Source: Albula goreensis (lineage: Eukaryota; Chordata; Actinopteri; Albuliformes; Albulidae). From it: 64,000 nt of DNA. A program made the translations under genes and the position numbers. Position 1 is the stretch's first letter; each line of letters opens with the position of its first letter. The stretch spans positions 29,543,586-29,607,585 of the forward strand of contig CM040752.1 of NCBI GenBank assembly GCA_022829145.1, read 5' to 3'. The notes below the pieces were generated by a model, which did no database searches, was not told where the DNA came from, and saw only the letters and a list, made by a program, of their open reading frames with translations. Positions 54,420 through 64,000 of the stretch are shown one piece after another.

Positions 54420-57013
54420 ACACACACACACACACTTACTTTACATTGAATGCACTAAGCAACGGCCCCAGTTCAATTTATGTAGCTGTTATCTTTACAG
54501 TTCTGATACAAGTAAAATTTACCTTATTTTAATGGCCACTTTCCATTCAGTCAATCTCACTGTGACTTTGACAGTTAATGACAACTTTGAAAGAGTGCCT
54601 TTCCTGGAATATGACTAATTATTGTTTGCCATTTTAACTTTGTTCTGTGGAAATTATTTGGAAAAATATAAACGGAGGCATATGCTGGCTAGTCTATAGC
54701 CATAGAAAAAAAAAAAAACTGTACATGTGTTATATTGTGGGTGTTTGAAGTAGATAAGATAAGCCTGTGTTGATGAACAGAAAAAAAATGTTTCAGTATG
54801 CCATCATATTCCAAATAGCACATTTTTTCCACTCCCACTTCTCTGTAATCACGATTAGCTGTGACCTCAACAACCTCAGTGTTGAGACACAGTTGGCTCC
54901 TTTCTGTCATGGATAGGGTGAGTTTAATGGGGCACAGGTTCTCGGGTTACTGCTGAATCAGTTCCTCCCAGGGAAGTGCTCCCCACACTCAACCACATCC
55001 CAGTGAGACATTGAGCAACAGCGGGTGGTACATCTCTCTGATCAGACCTATTCATTCAGTTTACGGCCTGGAACGTCATTTCTGGCTTGCAATAAGTGCA
55101 GTGGAGGAGTGCATGTTTCTGGCTTAGCTTTCCTTAGCAGATATGGGTGGCTCACTGATGTCTCAATACACAGGTGTGGATTCTAATTTGATAAGAAACT
55201 ACAGGGAAAAATAAATGTTAACGTATGAAATAAATGTTAAAGAAACATGGTAAACGTATATGCACTTTTGATAAATGCATGTGGGAAACTGAAACAGATG
55301 TTTATGTGTTTAAATGTATTTGTTAAAGTTATCTTTGTTGTGCTGAAGGTTCATGTTGGACCAATGCGAAGTACCAGTGCAGGATGGTTAAAACTCCAGA
55401 GTACCAATCCCCTGGAACACCCAATCATTGAGCCCAACTACCTGTCAACAGGTGAAGTCCTCTCTGGTCACATCTGCAAAGATTGGCCATTCAACATGGT
55501 GCTATGATGTTTGATTCCATTGCTTTTCAGCAGTCAAAGTCAGTCATTGGCAATCATATAAGAAAGCAGCAAATTAAGTTTTCTTAAACATGTACAATTT
55601 CTGCAGATCATCAAATCAGTATAATCAGTTTTAATACTGTAGTGGCAACATTCACAAAACACCCAAATTCATGTCCTCTTTTGACAATTATCATTTGAGT
55701 TAGGCATTGTCTGAGGATAAGGGAGACCCTTCAAACCCGCCTCTCCAACAGGTGTGACTGCACCACTGACACCCCCTGCACTGTCAATAATAATTGTTGG
55801 CTTTGTTGTACCAAACATACATTCTGGACTGGTGTCTTGACCAGAGTGATGCACCTCCTATGTAGTGTTGAGGTGCTTAAAAATAGATTGCATAAAGTAT
55901 GGCCAGGTTTAACAAGCCAGGCTTTAAACAAACTGTAAGGTACATGTATAAAATGTAGATTACTTTAATGCTTTTTATGCATGCTTTTACTTGGAGTTTG
56001 TTAAAACAAAGTTTGGGAGAGGTAATTTTCAGACAACCCTTCACTTAATACCTCAATCTGTCCAATCCGGTTTTCTATGCAGGTATCAAATCGCCACGCA
56101 CCTTCTCACCCATCACGCTCTCTGCTTCTGGCATCCCTCCCCCTCCCCATCTCCACCTTCATGTCTACTTCCCTTTCTTCTGTATTTCACCCTCTCTTCT
56201 AACGTTCAATGGGGGGGGATCACTTCACCCTAAAAAATAGTGAGACTGCCCCCCCCGGACCCCAAGCCCAAGATCAAATGTCCATACCGATATACAACTT
56301 GCCACATCATAGTAAACTCCTTCCAAATGCATTCACATTGTCTGAAGGTTCATTCTCCTGAACTAATATTTATTGCTTCATTCAATCTCTCATAACTAAA
56401 AAAAACCTGTCTACTGGTGAAGCCATGTATGACACTTTGACAGTAGGAAATGTCTGCGGTTGTCCATCCTGTGTAAAAAGGCACACACAAGATGGAAAAA
56501 CAGTTCTCTGTAAACTCCTGGAAAGACACAAATTTGTCCATGCCACATGTTTCATTTTGGTGGTGGGCTGACTTTGACTTCATTCTGCTTTCAGATATGG
56601 ATGTCTGGGAATTCAGGGAATCTGTGAAACTCTCCAGGGAGATTTTTGCCCAGAGCGCTTTTGACAAGTTCCGCGGGCGGGAACAGCAGCCCGGGAGCCA
56701 CGTCCAGTCAGACAAGGAGATCGACGCTTTTGTGAGGCAGAAGGCCGACAGCGCATACCACCCGTCCTGCACCTGTAAGATGGGCCAGCCCTCAGACCCC
56801 ATGGCAGTGGTGGACCCAGAGACTCGGGTCATAGGGGTGGAGAACCTTCGCGTGGTGGATGCCTCCATTATGCCCAGTGTGGTGAGTGGGAACCTCAACG
56901 CCCCTACCATCATGATAGCAGAGAAAGCTGCTGACATCATTAAGGGTCTACCACCTTTGCGGGACCATAATGTCCCAGTGTACCAACCCCCGACCCTGGA
57001 GATGCAGCGGTGA
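50946..57013 (+). CDS. chdh: Choline dehydrogenase, mitochondrial
   Basis: This is the FAD enzyme of the GMC oxidoreductase family that oxidises choline to betaine aldehyde at the inner mitochondrial membrane, the first step to betaine. Seven coding exons: 50946-51696, 51777-51928, 52271-52400, 53605-53739, 54213-54355, 55349-55451 and 56595-57013. Phases agree, giving 610 aa (human 594). The N-terminus is basic and poor in acidic residues, as in a mitochondrial presequence. The FAD motif is GAGSAG (63-68); GMC signature 1 is near 140-165 ([18 protein letters not shown]); signature 2 lies in exon 3 ([15 protein letters not shown]). The catalytic His is near 527 in [11 protein letters not shown], and the conserved Asn near 572 is in [10 protein letters not shown]. 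The exon 6 acceptor (GTGCTGAAG) has a weak pyrimidine tract. il17rb lies divergently upstream and cacna1d converges downstream. Confidence 0.94.
54370..54436. repeat. (CA)n microsatellite behind the chdh exon 5 donor
   Basis: The CA run starts about 13 nt after the exon 5 end (54355), directly behind the GTGAGT donor, and runs with one CC interruption to 54436, in sense orientation. Confidence 0.97.
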
Positions 57014-60000
57014 GTCCTCCACCCAGTTCTTGACCCGGTCCCCAACACTCATGACCTGACCCAACTTAGGACCCTACAGAACCAACTTAACCTATGACCA
57101 TACCACCAGTCCGTCATCCGACAGACACAACTCAACCTGTGACCACACAAACCAGAACCAGTCTATGACCCTACAAACCATACACCATCTACTCTATTGA
57201 CTGGACCAAGGCCCACTGATTCAACTCAGTCTGTGACTGTACAAAATAGCTAGCTCTCTCTTCAAATGGAAATAACTGAACCCGAGACTGGACTGTACAA
57301 GCCCCAGCCTGTGATCCTATAAGCAGACCCAATCTGTTCTACAGACTGGAGCCATCTTTCAATTTAGCATCTCACTAAACAAACCAAACACTGGCTAGGG
57401 TCTTACAAACCAAGTTGAACCTATTTGTCTCTGCTGACCAGCCCCTGCCTCCCAACCTTCAGACCCATGTCAGCTTGTGACACTACACTACGGTAACCTA
57501 CCTACACCATCCATCTTGGAACTTCTGGGTACGCATTCTGAGCACAATCTGCAAAACGACAAAAAAGGGATCAACTAAATTAGTTAAATCACTACATCTC
57601 ATTTTGGAAATCTTGAACATTGTGTTTGTTTTTTTTTTTGTTAAAATGTCCTTAAAGGACTGAAACAACGCAATTAAATTATTTGATTATTGAAATTCAG
57701 TATGAATTCTGCCTAGATATATGTGAAAGTAGAAATGTAGGGTTTTTTTGCTAGAACTGTTTTGTTTCACATGACTAAGAAATGTGTTTTGTATGACAAA
57801 TTTTAGCCATCTGTGTCGAGCCTTTTTTATGGTACCTTTTTTCATATGAAGGATATCTAACCTTTATTTGATGTCCCTGTCCATTTTGTGAATTCTAACA
57901 TGTTAGCTTAGTGATGGTCTCAATGAAGAAAATGTATTGACTAAGCACTTTAACTATATGTAATTTATAAATATCAGCATTAATGATGAAGGGAAAACAT
58001 ACCTCAGTGTGGAGTTTTGTCCACATTTAGCCCATAGTACTTGTTCCTATAGTATGAGTTGTTCAACATCCTCAGTGGTGTTGGCAACATTGTTTAATAA
58101 TTTTCTGATTCACAACAATTGGGCTTTGTTAGCTTTACTGTGAGCAGCTGTATTACTTGGGAAACCACCTCACATTCATATTTGCATGTAATTTAGGTGG
58201 ATCATAAACTGAAACCGTAACCACCTGTTCCTCTGTGGTCTTAGGACATAGCTCATTAGCTCATTTCACTAATAGTTGTGCAGTTCTATACCTGAAGATA
58301 ACAGTTCAGGCTGTCTTTGATGCTATAGTTTTGATTTTCACAGTCTATATATGTATGCTATCCCTGAAAAATGTTTGTAGACACTGGTCTCTTGCCACAG
58401 CATCAATGTAACCAGTGTTACTGATATCTTTTATGACTAACCCAGCAGGACCTTCCAATCCAAACTGAAAATTTGGGGAATCAGGTACACAAAGTATTCT
58501 TAGGAACTATTTGCACCATGCTGAATTTCAGGTTCATTGTATTAAGTTTATTCAGTAGTAATCATTAGAAAATAAATGTGAATTATTTCAGTTTGATTCC
58601 TGGCCAGAGTTAAAAGAAAGAACAACCATACAAAAAGTATCTCATTGTTACAAAATCTAAAGGGTACTAAATGATTTCCTATGCAGAAAAATTGTATTTA
58701 GTGAATAAAAACATTAACAGGGTATACATCAGGAGTTTCAAGTAGAATAAATGATCACAGGTCTCTGTCGTCAATTTTATACATATTTTACATTTCCATC
58801 CATATATCTGAATACGTCTTTTACAACAATAAATTATAAATCTGTGATCACAAAATGATTGAAGTAACTGGTGTCTCATTGTAAACTCTTGTATTGTTTG
58901 AGATTTTCTTTTTTATTTTCTTTATCCACAAAACTGATTATAATACAGGAATAAAGGACAGTTCTCCTTGTATTTCTGCCTCTGTTAACATATCCCAGCA
59001 ATTCAAAGTGGCATTGTAAATTACAAATATAAACTTCACTATACCATACATACAGTCACATGAAGAGTACAAATCATCCCACCTTATAACACACACATTT
59101 CAAGTTCATTGAAAAGGAGAAAAATAGCTCTATACAGTTACCTGTGCAGTGGCAGATATCTATGTGCTAGTATTTGAACTTAATATAGAATGAAACCAAA
59201 TCATATTTTTTTCCTGCAGGAATCCCTGACTTGAGGTAAAATAAGCGTGGTTTAAGTTTTGAGTTGAACACAAATGTACGCAAGTGGTTAAAAAGGATGC
59301 ATATCTGTAGTCTTGTAATTGCTACGTTCAATGTGCCTTGATGTAAAAGGGTCATTCACTAAATAATTGTCCACACAGGAGACCAGAGCACATTTTTTCA
59401 TGAACAATTCAAAAAGCCCTTTCAATGTGCACATCCAATGGAATGCAACGTAATGTTCTCTGCAGTGTTCGATGAACTGAAAGCTCAGTATATGCACATG
59501 GACAACAAATCCAATTTTCTTTCCTTTTTTCCCTTCCCTCTGTAGGACATTGTTGAAGGTGCCTTGAAATGTTTCTCATTCGATTGATCTGTTAATGGTG
59601 TACAGTAATATGAAAAGATTTGATTTTCAGTACCGCAGGAAAGTTTTGAGTTTTAAAATTCTTTGAAAGTGAGAAATGCCACATATACCGTAAGCTTCGG
59701 GAACAGTGATATGTTTTCCTCCTTTCAGAGGTAATGTGAAGTTGAGTCACAGGGACAGTGCAGGGCTGACAAGAGTCTGGAACCTATTGCTTTGAAAAAA
59801 AAAAAAGCATGATTCTGCTTCTGTTTCAACATATCTATGCCACTCTAAACCACAGTCTCCTTAAAGCGTTTTATTGAACATTTTTAACATAAAAAGGGTA
59901 ATTACCATAGAAAAATAAAAGACTTCATCGGGCACCATTTGGTTTAGTGGTTAAAGCTCTGGATTTTGGACCTGAGGGTCACTTGTGTAAATCCCACATG

Positions 60001-61543
60001 GGATGTTGCTGTAAAACCCTTGAGACAAGGTACTATTCCACAATTACTCCATTAGAAATACAGCGGTACAAACGGGTTGCAGAAAGTGTTATATTGTGAG
60101 CAGTGAACAGCACACTAGGGAAGAAAAGTGTTTGCCAAGCAAATAAACCATGTTTACTGTATCTGACAATTTTACCGATTTTGGGATATTAATGCTAACA
60201 TCATAACTGTTTGCCCAATTTAAACTGTCTCATTAATGGCTTGTTGATTCCAATTTGAAGTCATTCCAGAAGGTTTTTCAACAAAATATGTCAAAATTGT
60301 TACTTCAATCAACTAATTAAGCAGCACTGTTGATGCAAAAAGCATTTAAAGTGAAGTTACTTGTGCATTTGTTACACCCTGCACAAGATATGCAAAAAAG
60401 ACATCAAATTGTTCTAATTTAAAATAAAATTTGGAAAGTGACCAAAATGCTAAACAGCAGCCCTTTTCTATACTGCCTCACACATTAGAAAAATGAAGGA
60501 GAAGAAATTTACAGGTTATTTCATACAAATGTTCTTTTTAGGTGGTGTTGTTTTCAAGATGCAGTAGTGCGGTGTTTTTGTCAGCCTTATGTAGCAATTT
60601 TGCATATCCTGTGCATATTTATATTCACATTGGCTTATAAATTTAACTGGCTACAGAACCCATATTGCTGCTTCATTTTTATGGTACATAATTACAAAAT
60701 ATAGAACATCTCTATACAAAATTTTCATTGTATGTTACAACTGATTTACAGTATATTTACTATGAAATATTGAACAAACAAAAAAAATAATAACCTGGCT
60801 CCTAGTGCATGTATCTGCAATTATTCCCATGGTTTATCTCCATTTTAGGCCAGTCATATCAATATATTCTGGTTTGATAATACCTGTACAAAAATTGTCA
60901 CTGATATCCTTATGTAAACTGCTGTGTGTGTTTTGTACTTTTTTGTTCTTAAATTTTGGTTGTTAACCAGGAATTATTACCTGCATTTTAAAAAGTAGCA
61001 AATATTCAGTTTACCTCCCAGCCCTAAGAGGGGATATGCTTTTCTTGTAGGTATTATTTTACTTTATTATATATATATATTTTTTTTTTTTTGCAACAGA
61101 AACTCATTTGCTTGATATGCCAGTGCAGAATAAATCAACTGAGGTAATGACGCTACCTTGTATTTCTGATTGTCATCACCCGTAAAACCCAGCCCTGTGT
61201 GAGATTGCACATCTCTGTCACCTGCGTATTGCATTTCCTGTGTCAGGAAGCTGCACAGTTCTCAGGCTCAACAGGCTCCTCCCAGAACAAGGTTGAGTGC
61301 CAAAGGGGTGGGGCTTCACTGGCCTAGCCGGGTCCATGCCCTTTGTGTGGGATTGGCCGCTGGGGCTGCCACTCAAACCTGTAGCCCTGTCCCAGTCCTC
61401 TCTTTCACCAATTAGTGCCTTTTATATACTATAACAAAAAGGCACTTTTTTGTTAATTAGCCCAACAGATGCATTTTTGTTTGCGTTAATGTTTTCTTCT
61501 TTCATCTTTTGTTTTTGTTTTGTTTTTTTTTTTTAAGCCAATG
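57014..61543. other. Convergent 3' region of chdh and cacna1d
   Basis: Long AT-rich 3'UTR-type sequence with no other exon. 57040-57480 is a degenerate repeat of CTATGACC(C)TACAAACC-like units. Candidate poly(A) signals are AATAAA at 58571-58576 (plus, chdh) and TTTATT at 61063-61068 (AATAAA on the minus strand, cacna1d). A SINE-like element lies at 59929-60135. Confidence 0.5.
59929..60135 (+). repeat. tRNA-derived SINE with fish-type tail
   Basis: Box-A-like TTTAGTGGTTAAAGCTCTGG and box-B-like TGTGTAAATCCCACATGG are followed by ACCCTTGAGACAAGGTACTA, a CTCCATTAGAAATACAGC segment and GTACAAACGGGTTGCA. This order matches the common fish SINE body, which I recall as containing CCCTTGAGCAAGGTACTTAA and a CTCCAGTAAATATCCAGC-like segment. 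It is degenerate and old. Confidence 0.6.
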
Positions 61544-62753
61544 CTATAAAGTCGTAATGCATATCATTTCATCCGTTAAATCCTCCTCATATTTCTTGCC
61601 GGCCTCTGGCTCCTCGTCACTGTAACCAGCAGCGTAGTCTTGGAGGTCGTCCCTTGGCACCAGAATGGGGAACATTTCCCCGTTGGTGCCAGACGAAATG
61701 CTACCGTTCAGGAGGTTACTGGCGGCGCTCTCCATTTCGTCAATCGTCAATTCGCAAGCGTCTGCAATCTCTTGCTTTGTTGCTGTCACGAAGCGTGGGT
61801 CCTTTGCGTACTTACCCAGTCCTTCCGATATCAAAACCTGCAGGATGACAGAAAACATGTCACGACCTCTTGCTGCTATTTGACCTTTGTCCCAGAAGCC
61901 AAGCCATTATGCCACACTCGTATCATCCCCACACCACTTGCACATATACGGAAAATCACAGAATTACCTAACTGAACGGTTGATTTCTGATTGTGTCCTG
62001 TTCTACCAAAATGTAATTCCAAAACAGCTAAATGAGTCCAAGAAAGCTAAATCGCCCAAAGGAAAGAGAGTAACTGCTTGTTTGTATAAATGCATAATGG
62101 CCATGACACCTTCATCCTGAGTCATTTTAAAACTGTGTATTTAGGTGGTTTCACCAATTCCTCCAAAACTTTGCCAGAAGTGTCCTTACCGCCTCTACCA
62201 AACTGGCAGCGCTTCCCCTCTTCTCGTGGTAGTGGGTGCGGAACTCCGCAGGGACCTGTAGGTGTGCCGGCGAGTACGTCCTCTGGGGGTAGTCCGCCTC
62301 GTCCGTGTACCATGAGCTCTGGCGCATGGACGACTGGCTGCCGCTCCTGCTCTCTCGGCTCGACCTGTCCACCTGGATCAGGGGGGTGTAGTAAGGGGAG
62401 TGGTCTTTGCTGGTGGGCGTGGTGGGCGGCGTGGCCCAGGAGCGTATGGAGCGGGATGGTGACAGCCTCTGGGCTCGGCTCGAGTCCAGACCAGCAACGG
62501 CCATCACCTGGGTAACAGGGAGAAGATACAGCGATCAGTGTATAATCACTTCATAGGGATTTATTAGGGCAGAGGTTCTCAGCCCATGTTCTGGAGAGCT
62601 GTTTTTGTATTCATGTGAAATTCCACAGCAGACCAGGTGAGGCTAGCTAACTGTGCAATGATCTGTTATGATTGGTCTAGTAGGTGCTGAGTGACAACAA
62701 AATCCAGAATAACCCATGGCTCTCTAGGACCAGGAGTTGGGACCACTATATTG

Positions 62754-62788
<35 letters not shown>

Positions 62789-63397
62789 TGAGCTCTACCT
62801 GATGCTGCATCAGCTGCAGAGGTAGGGCAGTGTGCTGGGGCAGACCGGGTGACAGGGGGATTTCGTCCTGACTGCCCTGTCTGCGCAGACACTCAAAATT
62901 GAAGGATGTCCTCCGATGTGCTGCTCAAGATTCCCCCAGAAGAAAAAAGAAAAAGAATATGTTTTAATATTAAATCAAGCTAGAAAACCTGGCCAGTGAG
63001 CTCAATAAAAACTGCAAATCAGTTAATTACATCGATTAAGAAATCAAGAATTTATCAATCCAGACATGAAGAATTCATCAGTGGTCAGTGCTGGGTTTAT
63101 ACTAGGTCTGTAGTAATTTGCAACATCTCTATGTTTGTTCTGCTTTTTATCAATACATCTGCAGCAGTCCAGCAGCTTGGCTAACGGTAGGTCACATCAC
63201 ATGCTGGAGAAGCCGCCAGCGCAGTCTCCTCACCCTGAGGCGTAGGAGGCAGCAGCCGTCTCCTGGGCGACCTCCGTGATTCATGGTAGATGGGTGGCTC
63301 ATCATCGTCATAGTAACCTTGAGGGTGATGGTAACCCCTGGGTGTTTCGTAGTCAAGTTCGCAGCTGGGGTACGCTTCCTGCTGCACTTTATGTGAC
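61544..63397 (-). CDS. cacna1d: L-type calcium channel Cav1.3 alpha-1D, C-terminal exons (partial)
   Basis: This is the pore-forming alpha-1 subunit of the Cav1.3 voltage-gated calcium channel. Only the last part of the cytoplasmic tail lies here, in four minus-strand exons: 63234-63397, 62799-62923, 62190-62507 and 61544-61837. Phases 1, 0, 0 agree between them. The order of conserved blocks is [93 protein letters not shown] and YSDEEPEAG. It ends at DEMICITTL, whose ITTL is a class I PDZ ligand used for synaptic scaffolding. The ending separates Cav1.3 from its Cav1.2 and Cav1.4 relatives. The acceptor of the 63397 exon is weak (GATTAAG). Upstream exons lie beyond or near the window end and were not placed. 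Confidence 0.93.
62756..62787. repeat. (GT)n microsatellite in a cacna1d intron
   Basis: About 16 GT units, equal to (CA)n on the coding (minus) strand. They begin 12 nt after the 3' end of the exon 62799-62923, directly behind its donor GTAGAGCTC. Confidence 0.97.
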
Positions 63398-64000
63398 CTT
63401 AATCAAACAGGAAAACATCTAGTGTGAGCATGGTTCATATTGTGCGCTATCCTATACTGGAACACTCATTAATCTCCAGGTTACTGGGTAGAAATAGAGT
63501 ACCCCACCAACATAAGGATTTTTCAGTATTTTAGTAGCTACTTTAGCACCACATACAATAAGTAAGCTCTGGTGTAGGCTACCTCAGTAAATGACACACA
63601 TTTTCACTATTACAAATTTCATAATATGAATATGAGTCAAGACTAATTTAAAAAATATTGCATATTGCACCAGTACAGAGATCTACTGTGCCTTTTTCAA
63701 GGGGGTGCTGGTGCTTTCATAAAATTAAACAATTTAGATTTGTTGTGCCTGCTCCATTTTTATTTTGTCTGAATGATTTTTTAACTTTCCATTTGTACAA
63801 CATTTACCTTGCACCTCGTCAGTGTAAAAAAAGGCAGCCATTCTGAGGTGTGAAAGATATATAAATAAAAGAATAATTTATTCCTGACTGACTGGTGAAT
63901 GCTGGCTCAAATCAGCCAATATCACTCTTTCATTTAAAAAGCAATTTGAAAAGATCTGTCTCTGTTAATATTGTGGACTCCTGCCGAAAGTGGCCGTGAT
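63398..64000. other. cacna1d intronic sequence to window end
   Basis: No exon could be fixed. A short acceptor/donor-bounded segment near 63798-63837 (minus) does not give a phase compatible with the exon at 63397. Confidence 0.4.

Noticed and set aside
63790..63840. Possible further small cacna1d exon (minus)
   Set aside because: It has an acceptor- and donor-like boundary, but no frame gives the phase needed by the next exon at 63397.

Overview
This is a vertebrate nuclear genomic window, most likely from a ray-finned (teleost) fish. The evidence is the intron/exon structure of every gene, a parapinopsin gene (mammals lack it), dense CA/GT microsatellites, degenerate fish-type tRNA-derived SINEs and a decayed Tc1-like transposon. 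I cannot name the species.

Layout. Bases 1-22,500 form a gene-poor AT-rich stretch. I see no convincing exon there, only repeats, a Tc1 relic and several stretches whose composition resembles conserved non-coding developmental enhancers. From 22,740 the window becomes gene-dense: parapinopsin (+, 22740-25712), selenok (+, 27998-29718), actr8 (+, 31982-41235), il17rb (-, 49341-42239), chdh (+, 50946-57013) and the 3' end of cacna1d (-, 63397-61544, running out of the window). I rebuilt exon by exon, with all intron phases agreeing, a complete CDS for parapinopsin (345 aa), selenoprotein K (95 aa including selenocysteine), ACTR8 (627 aa), IL17RB (532 aa) and CHDH (610 aa). I also placed four C-terminal exons of Cav1.3.

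The block SELENOK-ACTR8-IL17RB-CHDH-CACNA1D has the same order and relative orientation as human chromosome 3p21, as I recall it. The parapinopsin gene sits next to SELENOK at the edge of this old block. The genes are not a pathway. They are a pineal-type opsin, an ER selenoprotein, an INO80 chromatin-remodelling subunit, a cytokine receptor, a mitochondrial choline-oxidising enzyme and an L-type calcium channel. il17rb and chdh are head to head with their start codons 1.6 kb apart; actr8/il17rb and chdh/cacna1d converge.

Most notable points: two GC-AG introns (parapinopsin, il17rb); an in-frame TGA in selenok; a recent 107-bp tandem duplication that copies the 3' half and donor site of an il17rb ectodomain exon; CA repeats directly behind 5' splice sites in both chdh and cacna1d; and a perfect 16-bp hairpin with a T12 loop. 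I did not find a clearly new biological system.
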